The translations under genes were made by a program, and so were the position numbers. A stretch of DNA of 64,000 bases from Allobosea caraganae (GTDB taxonomy: Bacteria; Pseudomonadota; Alphaproteobacteria; Rhizobiales; Beijerinckiaceae): positions 234,604-298,603 of the forward strand of contig NZ_QQTO01000012.1 of NCBI RefSeq assembly GCF_003351345.1, given 5' to 3'. Shown piece by piece: positions 32,918 to 41,849 of the stretch. The stretch's first letter is position 1. The number at the start of each line of letters is the position of its first letter. Under the pieces are notes generated by a model. That model worked only from the letters and a program-made list of their open reading frames with translations. It searched no databases and was not told where the DNA came from.

Positions 32918-33604
32918 ATGCGCGCGATGAAGGTCCTGATCTTCGGTGCGACCGGCATGGTCGGGCAAGGCGTGCTGCGCGAGTGCCTGCTCGATGACGG
33001 CGTCCGGACGGTCGTCACGGTCGGCCGGCACCCGACCGGGCAGAAGCATCCGAAGCTCCGCGAGATCATCCATGCCGACCTGCTGAACTACCGCGCGCTC
33101 GAAGGCCGGCTCTCCGGCTTCGACGCCTGCTTCTTCTGCCTCGGCGTCGCCTCGGCCGGGATGAGCGAGGCGGATTACAGCCGCATCACCTACGACATCC
33201 CGCTCGCGGCCGCCCAGGCGCTGCTGCCGCGCAATCCGGAGATGACCTTCGTCCATGTCTCCGGCGGCGGGGCCGATAGCAGCGAGCAGGGCCGCGTGAT
33301 GTGGGCGCGGGTCAAGGGCAAGGCCGAGAACGCCCTGCTGCGCCTGCCCTTCAAGGCGGTCTACGTGCTGCGCCCAGGCGCGATCCGGCCGATGCACGGC
33401 ATCAAGTCGAGCACGCGCGCCTATCGGATCATCTACAGCCTGCTCGCGCCGATCCTGCCGCTGCTTGAGCGGCGCTACCCGCAATACGTCACCTCGACCG
33501 AGTGCGTCGGCAGGACGATGCTCACGCTCGCCCGCGACGGCACGCAAGGGCGCATCCTCGATTGCGCCGACATCAACCGCATCGCGACCCTTTCCGGCGG
33601 CTGA
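32918..33604 (+). CDS. NAD(P)-binding (epimerase/HTATIP2-like) protein
   Basis: This 228-residue Rossmann-fold protein has the dinucleotide loop GATGMVGQG (residues 10-18), then VTVGRHPTGQKHPKLREIIHADL and DACFFCLGVASAGMSEADYSRITYDIP. It resembles small atypical short-chain NAD(P)H-binding proteins of the NmrA/HTATIP2 group. The usual YxxxK pair is not seen (SGGGADSSEQGRVMWARVKGKAEN carries the Lys but lacks the Tyr), so a catalytic role is uncertain. Two close ATGs exist (32918 and 32927); GGAG upstream does not decide. It lies between the FAD oxidase and creatininase-family genes. Confidence 0.8.
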   Translation: MRAMKVLIFGATGMVGQGVLRECLLDDGVRTVVTVGRHPTGQKHPKLREIIHADLLNYRALEGRLSGFDACFFCLGVASAGMSEADYSRITYDIPLAAAQALLPRNPEMTFVHVSGGGADSSEQGRVMWARVKGKAENALLRLPFKAVYVLRPGAIRPMHGIKSSTRAYRIIYSLLAPILPLLERRYPQYVTSTECVGRTMLTLARDGTQGRILDCADINRIATLSGG

Positions 33605-33634
33605 GCCCGTCACGACGACAAGGACCACAGCATC

Positions 33635-34432
33635 ATGAGCGCGCGTTTCTGGGGCGACCTCAAGACCACCGAATTCGAGGGCCTCTCCGCCGACAAGACC
33701 GTCGCCGTGCTGCCGCTGGCCGCGATCGAGCAGCACGGCCCGCATCTGCCCGTGTCGGTCGACGCCACCATCATGAACGCGATGCTGGCGCAGGCGATGC
33801 CGCTGGTTCCGGCCGGGCTCGACGTGCTGGTGCTGCCGACGGTCGCGATCGCCAAATCGAACGAGCACCTGCATTCGCCGGGCACCCTGACCCTCTCCTG
33901 GGAGAGCGCGACGCAGAGCTGGATCGAGATCGGCGAGAGCGTGCTGCGCGCCGGGTTGCGCAAGCTGGTGATCGTGACCTCGCATGGCGGCAATATCGAC
34001 CCGATGAAAGTGGTCTCACGGGAACTCCGCGTGCGCCACGGCATGCTGGCCGTGACGACCGCCTGGCGCGCCTTCGGCCTGCCCGCCGGCCTCTATGCCG
34101 ATCTCGACGCCAATCACGGCATCCATGCCGGCGATATCGAGACCTCGCTGATGCTGCATTTCCGGCCCGACCTCGTCGACATGAGCAAGGCCGGGCGCTT
34201 CGAGCCATCGACGATCAAGATGCAGGGCGAGTACGCCTGGCTGCGCCCGACCGGCCTGCACGCCCATGCCTGGATGGCACAGGACGTTCATCCCTCCGGC
34301 GCCGCGGGCGATGCCAGCCTCGCCACGGCCGAGAAGGGCAAGGCGACGGCGGCGTTCCAGGCGAAGGGGTTTGTCGAGTTGCTGGCGGATGTGGCGAAGT
34401 TTCCGCTGGCGAGCTTGCACAAGGCGGGGTGA
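33635..34432 (+). CDS. Creatininase family protein
   Basis: This 265-residue metal-dependent amidohydrolase has the motif AAIEQHGPHLPVSVDA (E32, H34, D43), SHGGNID (H117) and HAGDIETS (E169), all the metal-binding positions of the creatininase fold. Members open cyclic or linear amides, such as creatinine or formamidopyrimidine compounds. It follows two possible redox genes in the same direction and may complete a heterocycle-breakdown route for the compound imported by the transporter at 28246-31122. Which amide it uses cannot be read from sequence. Confidence 0.9.
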   Translation: MSARFWGDLKTTEFEGLSADKTVAVLPLAAIEQHGPHLPVSVDATIMNAMLAQAMPLVPAGLDVLVLPTVAIAKSNEHLHSPGTLTLSWESATQSWIEIGESVLRAGLRKLVIVTSHGGNIDPMKVVSRELRVRHGMLAVTTAWRAFGLPAGLYADLDANHGIHAGDIETSLMLHFRPDLVDMSKAGRFEPSTIKMQGEYAWLRPTGLHAHAWMAQDVHPSGAAGDASLATAEKGKATAAFQAKGFVELLADVAKFPLASLHKAG

Positions 34433-34448
34433 GGCGCCGGCCACCGGC

Positions 34449-34533
34449 GTCATGCTCGGGCTTGTCCCGAGCATCTCAGGACGGAAGGCGCCCTATCCGG
34501 CAAGAGTTTCTCGGGACGAGCCCGAGAACGACG
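34449..34533. repeat. Double palindromic repeat after the creatininase gene
   Basis: TGCTCGGG/CCCGAGCA (34453-34473, loop CTTGT) is followed by TCTCGGG/CCCGAGA (about 34509-34526). The pair is flanked by GTCA and GAACGACG. The first hairpin has the same layout as the one at 21493-21521. It probably ends the upstream transcript. Confidence 0.5.
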
Positions 34534-34875
34534 CATCTTTGGTCAATCCGCGACGGCGTCGCCTTCGCATTGCCTGGGACCAGTTCGATTCGACGGGGTA
34601 GCTGCTCGCCCCTGATCGCGCCGAGAAGGCGACGGCGAAGATGCTGGCGCAATTGCACTGTGGGCGACGGCGTTGCGCAACGCGCGCAGCGGCGTGCCTC
34701 ATGGGCAATTCGCGATATGATTTCAAAGCATTAGAAGATACTTTAAGCGCGAAAAGCGGGGGTCATGAAATGGCCCATTTCGAGGCTATTTTTATAAGAC
34801 GGCTAACGATTAGCGATCTATGATCGCGCGCTTCGCAGCCACCTCGCACCCCAGCCCCGGAGTTCCCCGACCGAT
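34534..34875. other. Non-coding gap with a weak operator-like site
   Basis: No convincing gene is seen in these 340 bases, which precede the phosphate-transporter gene. Bases 34737-34754 (GATACTTTAAGCGCGAAA) match the operator at 1752-1769 at 15 of 18 positions, but the AAGCTT centre is lost, so the symmetry is broken. The surrounding bases are AT-richer than the genes and probably hold the promoter of the downstream gene. Confidence 0.4.
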
Positions 34876-36595
34876 ATGAACGCAGCCGACAGCACCACCT
34901 CGATCCTGATTCATCTTGCCGGCGCGGTGGCGCTGCTGATCTGGGCGGTACGGCTGGTCCGAACCGGCGCGACGCGGGCGTTCGGCTCCTCGCTGCGGCA
35001 GGCGCTCGCACGCTTCACCCAGAACCGCGCCTCGGCGATGGCCGGTGGCGCGGTGGTGACGCTGATCCTGCAAAGCTCGACCGCGACGACGCTGCTGCTC
35101 TCCTCCTTCGTCGGGCAGACGCTGATCGCGCTGCCGATGGCGTTTGCGGTGCTGCTCGGCGCCAATATCGGCACGGCGCTCGCCGCCTTCATCGTCTCGC
35201 TCGATCTCGGCTGGATCTGGGGCCTGTGCCTTGCGGTCGGCGTGGCGCTCTATCTCGCCAACGAGGCGATGGACAAGGCGCGCAACATCGGGCGCCTGCT
35301 GGTCGGCATCGGGCTGATCCTGCTCTCGCTGGTCGAGCTGAAGGCGGCTTCCGCGCCGCTGGCGCAATCGCCGACCTTCCGCATGGTGTTCGAGGCGCTG
35401 GCCGGCGAGCCGGTGATGGCGATCGCGGTCGCCGTGCTGGCGACCTGGCTGACCCATTCCAGCCTCGCCATCGTGCTGCTGATCGCCTCGTTCTGGTCGG
35501 GCGGGCTGCTCTCGCCGGCGATGGCGCTGACGCTGATCGTCGGCGCCAATCTCGGCAACGCGCTGGTGCCTGTGGTCGACCAGCTCGGCGCGCCGGTGGC
35601 GCAGCGGCGGGTGGCGGTCGCCAACCTGTTCACCCGCATGGTCATCACGCTGGCGGTCGTGCCGTTCGCGAAGCCGCTGGCGGCCTGGATCATGACGCTG
35701 TCGAGCGATTCCGCCCGGCTCGCGGTCGAGATCCACCTTGGCCTCAACATCCTGGGCGGGCTCGTCTTCCTGCCCTTCGTCACGCCGATCGCCACTCTCG
35801 TTACCCGCCTGATGCCGGCGGAGCCGGCGACCGAGCGCACGACCCGGCCGCTCTATCTCGACCCCGGCGTGCTCGACAGTCCGTCGGAGGCGCTCGCCTG
35901 CGCCATGCGCGAGACGCTGCATCTCGGCGACCGCGTCGGCGAGATGCTGAAGGATACGCTGACCCTGCTCGACGGCGACAAGCTCAAGCTGTCGCGCGAG
36001 ATCGCCGAGGCCGATGACGGCGTCGATGCGATCCACGAGGCGATCAAGCTCTATCTGGTGCGGCTGTCGCGCTTGGAGCTCAGCGAGGAGGAGAGCAAGC
36101 GCCTCGTCGAGATCATCACGCTCAACACCAACCTTGAGCATATCGGCGACATCATCGACAAGAACCTGCGGGAGCTGGCCGAGAAGAAGATCCGCAAGGG
36201 CTACCCGCTTCTCGCCGGAAGGGCTCGCCGAGATCAGCGCCCTGCACGGCAAGGTGATGCACAGCCTGCGCCTGGCGCTCAACGTGCTCGCCACCCGCGA
36301 CATCGCGCTGGCGCGCCAGCTCTTCGACGAGAAGCCGGCCATGCGCTCGGCCGAGCGGCAGGCGACCGAGAGCCACTACGAGCGGCTGCGCAGCGGGGTC
36401 CTGGAGTCGATCGAGACCTCCTCGATCCATCTCGACGTGCTGCGCGACCTCAAGCGCATCCACGGCCACATCACCTCGATCGCCTATCCGATCCTGGAGG
36501 CGGCCGACGAGCTGAGGGAAACGCGGCTGCGGCGCGCGGAGACGCCGTCGCACGAGGGCAATTTCGACCTCGCGATGCCGCAACCGAAGGGGTGA
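34876..36595 (+). pseudogene. Na/Pi cotransporter family protein with PhoU domain, frameshifted
   Basis: Residues 1-443 give a normal Na/Pi cotransporter II-like membrane domain (TLILQSSTATTLLLSSFVGQ and the second copy WLTHSSLAIVLLIASFWSGG) and the start of a PhoU-like domain. After KKIRKGY the frame is wrong: the in-frame continuation (LLAGRARRDQRPARQ...) is unlike any protein. The next frame, from 36206, reads RFSPEGLAEISALHGKVMH and on to LHLDVLRDLKRIHGH-like PhoU sequence. One extra C in the CCC run at 36204-36206 explains this. Removing it gives 572 residues ending at 36595. It may be a real mutation or a sequencing error. Confidence 0.88.
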
Positions 36596-36710
36596 ACCCT
36601 TAGCCAATTGGCCACGCCGCCGTTATGGCTTCCCCAACAAACCGGCATTGGTCGCTTGCGCCAGGGCGCGGCATGATCGGGCTCCGATCATGCCAGCGTC
36701 CGGGTCTCCC

Positions 36711-37475
36711 ATGCAGCTCCAGCTCCTGCGCAACGCCCTGCTCAAGCTCAGCTATGCCGGGCGGACATTCCTGATCGATCCCGATCTCGGACCGAAGCAC
36801 AGCCGCCCCTCCTTCACCGGGCGCTCGCAGAATCCGATGGTCGACCTGCCGGAGCCGATCGAGACGATCCTGGCCGGCGTCGAGCAGCTGATCGTCTCGC
36901 ATCTCCATGCCGACCATTTCGACGAAGTCGCCAAGGCGCGCATTCCCAAGCACCTGCCGCTGATCTGCCAGCCCGGAAACGAAGAGACGATCACCGCCGC
37001 CGGCTTCCAGTCGGTCGTCCCGCTGGAGAACTTCCTGCGGCTGGGCTCGATCGTGATCAAGCGCCACCCGGCCCAGCACGGCACCGGCGCGGTCGTCGAG
37101 AAGATGGGGCGGGTGATGGGCTTCAGCCTGGAGGCGCCGGGCGAGCCCACACTCTACTGGTGCGGCGACAGCGTGCTCTATCCGCCGCTCCTGGAAACCG
37201 TCGCTGCTATCAGGCCGGACGTGATCGTGACGCATTCCTGCGGCGCCAAGTGGGACGAGACGCTGATCGTGATGGATGCCGAGCAGACGCTCGACCTTTG
37301 CGCGGCCGCGCCCGGCGCCACGGTCATCGCGACGCATATGGAGGCGCTCGACCACGCCACGATCAGCCGCGCCGCGCTGCGCGAGGCCGCCGAGGCGCGC
37401 GGCATCGGGGCGGACCGGCTGCTGATCCCGGCCGACGGCGAGACGATTATGCTCAAGCTGCCGGAGCGGCTCTGA
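36711..37475 (+). CDS. MBL fold metallo-hydrolase (UlaG-like)
   Basis: This 254-residue cytoplasmic beta-lactamase-fold hydrolase has the metal motif HLHADHF (H64, H66, D68, H69) and later His/Asp positions in KRHPAQHG, YWCGDSVL and ATHMEALDH. It starts MQLQLLRNALLKLSYAGRTFLIDPDLG, the usual opening of this family, which fixes the start at 36711 rather than at upstream in-frame ATGs. Related enzymes open lactones or act on phosphodiesters; this one cannot be assigned. It runs on the same strand as the phosphate transporter and is convergent with matB. Confidence 0.88.
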   Translation: MQLQLLRNALLKLSYAGRTFLIDPDLGPKHSRPSFTGRSQNPMVDLPEPIETILAGVEQLIVSHLHADHFDEVAKARIPKHLPLICQPGNEETITAAGFQSVVPLENFLRLGSIVIKRHPAQHGTGAVVEKMGRVMGFSLEAPGEPTLYWCGDSVLYPPLLETVAAIRPDVIVTHSCGAKWDETLIVMDAEQTLDLCAAAPGATVIATHMEALDHATISRAALREAAEARGIGADRLLIPADGETIMLKLPERL

Positions 37476-37488
37476 CCCGCACTGCGGC

Positions 37489-39036
37489 CTATTCGCCCGC
37501 CTTCATCGCCCTGGCGTAGATGTCCTTGTACTGGTCGCGCAGCAGGTTCTTCTGGACCTTGCCCATGGTGTTGCGCGGCAGGTCGTCGACGATGAAGACC
37601 TGCTTGGGCAGCTTGAACTTGGCGAGGCGCTGGTCGAGCGTCCCTGCGATCGAGGCGGCGCTGATCTCGGCGCCGGGCTTGACCACGACGACCGCCGTGA
37701 CGCCCTCGCCGAAATCGGGATGCGGGCAGCCGATCACGGCGCTCTCGATCACGCCGGGCATCTCGTCGATCTCGGTCTCGACCTCCTTGGGATAGACGTT
37801 GTAGCCGCCGGTGATGATCAGGTCCTTGCCGCGCCCGACGATGTGGACGTAGCCGGCCGGGTCGATCTTGCCGAGGTCGCCGGTGATGAAGAAGCCGTCG
37901 TCGCGGAACTCGGCCCTGGTCTTCTCGGGGTTGCGCCAATAGCCCTTGAAGACGTTGGGACCCTTGACCTCGATCATGCCGATCTCGTCGCGGCCGAGCT
38001 CCTTGCCGGTCTCGGGGTCCGTGACGCGGGCGGAGACGCCCGGCAGCGGAAAGCCGACCGTGCCGGCGACGCGCTCGCCCTCATAGGGGTTCGAGGTGTT
38101 CATGTTGGTCTCGGTCATGCCGTAGCGCTCGAGGATGGCGTGGCCGGTGCGCTCGCGCCATTCGCGATGGGTCTCGGCGAGCAAGGGGGCCGAGCCGGAG
38201 ACGAAGAGCCGCATATGCGCGGTCGCCTCCTTCGTCAGGCGCTGGTCCTGGAGCAGGCGGACGTAGAAGGTCGGCACGCCCATCATCGCCGTCGCCTGCG
38301 GCAGGTGCTTGAAGACCTGGTCGGGATCGAATTTCGGCATGAAGATCATCGAGGCGCCGGCGAAGAGGATCGTGTTGGTCGCGACGAAGAGCCCGTGCGT
38401 GTGGAAGATCGGCAGGGCGTGCAGCAGCTTGTCGGCCTTGGTGAAGCGCCAGTAGTCGACCAGCGCCAGCGCGTTCGAGGCCAGGTTGTCATGGCTCAGC
38501 ATCGCGCCCTTGGAGCGGCCGGTCGTCCCGGAGGTGTAGAGGATGGCGGCGAGGTCGTCCGGCCCGCGCGCGACGTCGGCGAACTCGGTCGACGCGGCGA
38601 GCGCGCGGTCGGCCAGCGTGCCGGCGGAAACCTCGTGCGTGCGCCAGATTCCGAGCGTCTCCAGCTTGGCCCCGGCCTTCTCGGCATAGGGGCGCAGCGC
38701 CTCGGCCTTGGCCGGGTCGCAGACGAAGACGGCGGGCTCGGCATCGCCGAGGAAATACTCGATCTCGGCCGGGGTATAGGCGGTGTTCAGCGGCAGGAAG
38801 ATCGCGCCGGCGCGGACCGTGCCGAGATAGAGCATCAGCGCCTCGATGCTTTTCTCGACCTGGACGGCGACGCGGTCGCCCGGCTTGACGCCGAGCGCGG
38901 TCAGCGCATTGGCGAAGCGGGCCGAGATGGCGAGCATGTCGGAATAGAGATAGGTGCGGCCGTCATCGAGCAGCGCGAAGGGAGCGTCGGGCGCGGGAAC
39001 GCGCGCCTTGATGAGGTCGAACAGGTGGTTGGCCAT
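37489..39036 (-). CDS. matB: Malonyl-CoA synthetase (malonate-CoA ligase)
   Basis: This 515-residue acyl-adenylate enzyme makes malonyl-CoA from malonate, ATP and CoA. It has the P-loop ILYTSGTTGRSKGAM, the adenylate motif YGMTETNMNTSNPYEGER (MTETNM is typical of MatB), the hinge GDLGKIDPAGYVHIVGRGKD and the C-terminal catalytic Lys in PRNTMGKVQK. It lies just downstream of matA (malonyl-CoA decarboxylase), so the pair would convert malonate to acetyl-CoA and CO2. No malonate carrier or matR-type regulator is adjacent. Length is normal. Confidence 0.93.
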   Translation of the reverse strand: MANHLFDLIKARVPAPDAPFALLDDGRTYLYSDMLAISARFANALTALGVKPGDRVAVQVEKSIEALMLYLGTVRAGAIFLPLNTAYTPAEIEYFLGDAEPAVFVCDPAKAEALRPYAEKAGAKLETLGIWRTHEVSAGTLADRALAASTEFADVARGPDDLAAILYTSGTTGRSKGAMLSHDNLASNALALVDYWRFTKADKLLHALPIFHTHGLFVATNTILFAGASMIFMPKFDPDQVFKHLPQATAMMGVPTFYVRLLQDQRLTKEATAHMRLFVSGSAPLLAETHREWRERTGHAILERYGMTETNMNTSNPYEGERVAGTVGFPLPGVSARVTDPETGKELGRDEIGMIEVKGPNVFKGYWRNPEKTRAEFRDDGFFITGDLGKIDPAGYVHIVGRGKDLIITGGYNVYPKEVETEIDEMPGVIESAVIGCPHPDFGEGVTAVVVVKPGAEISAASIAGTLDQRLAKFKLPKQVFIVDDLPRNTMGKVQKNLLRDQYKDIYARAMKAGE

Positions 39037-39066
39037 CGTAGAATCTTGTCCTTGGAAGTCTCGTGG

Positions 39067-39134
39067 GGCGTTTCTTGAAGGGCGTTTCTTGGTGGTTCAG
39101 GTCTTGGTGGTTCAGGTCCTGGTGGTTCAGGTCG
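39067..39134. repeat. Tandem 15-bp repeats at the matA-matB junction
   Basis: Three copies of a 15-bp unit, TGGTGGTTCAGGTC plus one variable base, run at 39090-39104, 39105-39119 and 39120-39134. They are preceded by two copies of GGCGTTTCTT 13 bases apart (39068-39077, 39081-39090). The third unit contains the stop codon of matA (minus strand, 39127-39129). This looks like a recent slippage product in the spacer before matB. Confidence 0.8.
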
Positions 39135-40461
39135 CTGCCGGGCGCAGCAGCTTGCGCGCGGCGGATGAAGCGACGACCGTGTTGCGCGTGGCGAAGGCCT
39201 CGTGGTTCACCTCGATGTCGGCGAGGTCATAGCGGTAGTTGACCATGATGCCATGCGACTCGCGCAGGCCGCGCGCCGAGAGGTTGCCGCCGACATTGAT
39301 GCGCTCGAGCCGCGCGCCATTGCCGAGGTGGAAGCGGGCGACCGGGTCGATGACGCGGCCGGAGCCGGTGCGGGCGCGCAGCAGGTATTGCGCCGCCATT
39401 TGGCCGAGCAGCTTGTCGCGACGCAGGCGGGCGGCATCGTCGAGTGAGATCGTCTCGCCGAAGGGGCGCGCCAGCTCCGAACTCTCCTCGTTGGTCAGGC
39501 CGAGTTCGATGGGCTCGGCGATGGCGCCGTCGAGCCAGCGCGCAAAGCCAGGCAGCGGCGAGAGCGTGACGAAGGTGTCGAGCCCGGGCAACTCGCGCTT
39601 CAGGTCCTCTGCGACCTGCTTGATCAGGAAATTGCCGAAGGAGATGCCGCGCAGGCCCTCCTGGCAGTTCGAGATCGAATAGAACACCGCCGTCGTCGCC
39701 TTCTGCGCCGGCAGCACGTCGCGGTCCTCGCTGAGGACGTCGCTGATGGCGCGCGGGGTCTCCTTGGTCAGCGCGACCTCGACGAAGATCAGCGGCTCGT
39801 CGACCAGTTGCGGATGGAAGAAGGCGAAGCAGCGCCGGTCGGCCGGCTCCAGCCGCCGGCGCAGGTCGTCCCAGCCCTGGATCTCGTGCACCGCCTCGTA
39901 GCGGATGATCTTCTCCAGCACGTTGGCCGGCGTGCGCCAGTCGATGCGGCGCAGCACCAGGAAGCCACGGTTGAACCAGGAGCCGAACAGGTGCCGGAAG
40001 TCGGTATCGACCACGGCGAGGTCGGGCTCCTTGGCCAGCGCCTCGAACATCGCTTCGCGCATGCGGACCAGCACATGCGTGCCGCCGGGCGCGAGGTTGA
40101 GCCGGCGGAACAGCTCCTGCCGGCGCGGCTCGGAGGCGAGGTGCAGCGCCGCGATCGAAGCCGGGCGCGGATCCTCGCGATATTGCGCCAGCGCCTTGTC
40201 GAGCCGCTCGGCGTCGGGGCCGAACCTGTCCTGCAGCATGCGGAAAAAGTCGAGCCGGCCGGCCGCGTCGAGCCCATCCCAGGCGTCGAGCACGGCCTGG
40301 GCCAACGCCATGCCCGAGGCCTCGCCACGACCGGAGAGCAGGTCCTCGCAGAGCCGGTCGAGCGGGCGGCTGCGGCCATTGCCGAAGCGCTCGAGCCCGA
40401 TCAGCGCGCGACCGCGATCGGCCACGCTGGTCAGAAGATCGCCGAGAAACGCCATGTCCAT
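39127..40461 (-). CDS. matA: Malonyl-CoA decarboxylase
   Basis: This 444-residue enzyme decarboxylates malonyl-CoA to acetyl-CoA. The N-terminal helical domain (about residues 1-140) and the GNAT-like catalytic domain are both present. Typical stretches are GSWFNRGFLVLRRIDWRTPANVLEKIIRYEAVHEI, FYSISNCQEGLRGISFGNFLIKQV and the active-site His-Ser region TLSPLPGFARWL, followed by VARFHLGNGARLERINVGGNLS. It is transcribed with matB. The stop codon lies within a tandem repeat. An alternative ATG two codons in (40455) is possible. Confidence 0.92.
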   Translation of the reverse strand: MDMAFLGDLLTSVADRGRALIGLERFGNGRSRPLDRLCEDLLSGRGEASGMALAQAVLDAWDGLDAAGRLDFFRMLQDRFGPDAERLDKALAQYREDPRPASIAALHLASEPRRQELFRRLNLAPGGTHVLVRMREAMFEALAKEPDLAVVDTDFRHLFGSWFNRGFLVLRRIDWRTPANVLEKIIRYEAVHEIQGWDDLRRRLEPADRRCFAFFHPQLVDEPLIFVEVALTKETPRAISDVLSEDRDVLPAQKATTAVFYSISNCQEGLRGISFGNFLIKQVAEDLKRELPGLDTFVTLSPLPGFARWLDGAIAEPIELGLTNEESSELARPFGETISLDDAARLRRDKLLGQMAAQYLLRARTGSGRVIDPVARFHLGNGARLERINVGGNLSARGLRESHGIMVNYRYDLADIEVNHEAFATRNTVVASSAARKLLRPAAT

Positions 40462-40493
40462 GTCAGCCCTCTCCGCTGCCCCAGCGCACTTTC

Positions 40494-40517
40494 CGTTCGG
40501 CTGGAATCAGCCGAACG
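40494..40517. promoter_or_regulatory. Palindrome upstream of matA
   Basis: CGTTCGGCTG (40494-40503), spacer GAAT, CAGCCGAACG (40508-40517) is a perfect 10-bp inverted repeat 33 bases before the matA start. A second inverted pair (ATACG... CGTAT) lies near 40550-40565. Both are in the 122-bp gap between the matA and kinase genes. They may be an operator or a terminator of the kinase gene, which is transcribed toward matA. Confidence 0.45.
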
Positions 40518-40583
40518 ATAAGAATTCGCGCCAGCACAAAGCCAATCCTATACGAGTTTTCGCGTATCGGAACGGAGCGGGTG

Positions 40584-41849
40584 TCAGCGCAGGAGGCTCC
40601 ACGCCTTCAGGAAAAAGTCCGGCGCGCCGAAATTGCCTGATTTCAAGGCAATCACCATCTCCGGCCCATCGACGACGCGGGTCCAGGGCACGCCCGGGTC
40701 GATTTCCGGGCCGATCTCCAGCGTGCGGATGCCCAAGCCCTGGACGACCGCGCCCGAAGTTTCACCACCCGCGACCAGCATCCGGGTGACGCCGCCCTGC
40801 GAGAGCAGCCTGGCGACCTGGGAAAAGGCGGTCTCGACGATCTCGCCGGCCTTGTCGCGGCCGAGCCTGCCCTGGACGGCAGCGATTTCGGCCGGGTCAT
40901 CGCTGGAATAGAGCAGGAAGGGCTGCGCGGTGGACTGGGCCAGCGCCCAGGCGGCGAGTTCCGCCGAGCTCTGGCTGCCATCGGCGAGCGCCATCGGGTC
41001 GACCTTGAGCGCGGGGCAGCCAGCCTCCAGCGCCGCCTTGATCTGGCCGCGCGTCGCAGTCGAGCAGCTGCCGGAGATGATGCCGGCGCGACCCTGCGGG
41101 GCGCTGAGATGGCCGGCGATCTCGCGTTCGGGCAGCAGCCCCGCCCTGCGGAAATTCTGCGGCAGGCCCATCGCGATGCCCGACCCACCGGTGAGCAGCA
41201 CCTGCCCGTCGAGCGCCTCGCCCAGCACCATCAGGTCGTGGTTGGTGAGCGCGTCGGTGACGACGTAGGGGGTGTCCTGCGCGGCCAGCTCGGCGATGCG
41301 GGCCTTCACTGCCCGGGCGCCTTCGAGCACCGTGGCATAGCCGACATGGCCGACCTTGGCCTGCGTCTGCGCGCCCATCAGGCGCATCAGGTTGGAATCC
41401 CGCATCGGCGTCAGCGGGTGGTCCTTCATCGAGCTTTCATGCAGCGGCACGGAGCCGACGAAGAGGTAGCCCTGGTAGATCGAGCGTCCGTTCGCCGGGA
41501 AAGCCGGGCAGACGATGGCGCTTTGCGCGCCGAGCCGGCGCATCAGCGCATCCGCGACCGGGCCGATATTGCCGTGCGGCGTCGAGTCGAAGGTCGAGCA
41601 GTACTTGAACAGGATCTGGCGCGCGCCGGCGGCAAGCAGCGCCTCGCAGGCGGCCAGCGATTGCGCGACGGCCTCCGAGACGGGATTGGTGCGCGACTTC
41701 AACGCCACCACCACGGCGTCGGCCTCGGGCAGCGCCGAATTGGCAGCCGGCGCGCCAATCACCTGGACGGTGCGCATTCCCGCGCGGTTGAGCATCAGGG
41801 CGACATCGGTCGCGCCGGTCATATCGTCGGCGATCACACCTAGCAGCAT
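40584..41849 (-). CDS. otnK: Four-carbon acid sugar kinase family protein (OtnK-like)
   Basis: This 421-residue protein belongs to the DUF1537/OtnK family, which phosphorylates 3-oxo-tetronates and related four-carbon acid sugars. It starts MLLGVIADDMTGATDVALML (the ADD substrate motif) and has FKYCSTFDSTPHGNIGPV, CPAFPANGRSIYQGYLFVG and MLVAGGETSGAVVQGLG, the nucleotide-binding region. The usual neighbours (OtnC aldolase, OtnI isomerase, a dehydrogenase) are absent, so the pathway is incomplete here. The closest family match is 3-oxo-tetronate kinase. Confidence 0.88.
   Translation of the reverse strand: MLLGVIADDMTGATDVALMLNRAGMRTVQVIGAPAANSALPEADAVVVALKSRTNPVSEAVAQSLAACEALLAAGARQILFKYCSTFDSTPHGNIGPVADALMRRLGAQSAIVCPAFPANGRSIYQGYLFVGSVPLHESSMKDHPLTPMRDSNLMRLMGAQTQAKVGHVGYATVLEGARAVKARIAELAAQDTPYVVTDALTNHDLMVLGEALDGQVLLTGGSGIAMGLPQNFRRAGLLPEREIAGHLSAPQGRAGIISGSCSTATRGQIKAALEAGCPALKVDPMALADGSQSSAELAAWALAQSTAQPFLLYSSDDPAEIAAVQGRLGRDKAGEIVETAFSQVARLLSQGGVTRMLVAGGETSGAVVQGLGIRTLEIGPEIDPGVPWTRVVDGPEMVIALKSGNFGAPDFFLKAWSLLR

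Noticed and set aside
36205..36603. A native C-terminus of the phosphate transporter in the original frame
   Set aside because: The out-of-frame tail is Arg/Pro-rich and has no PhoU pattern, while the next frame carries the expected PhoU helices from base 36206.
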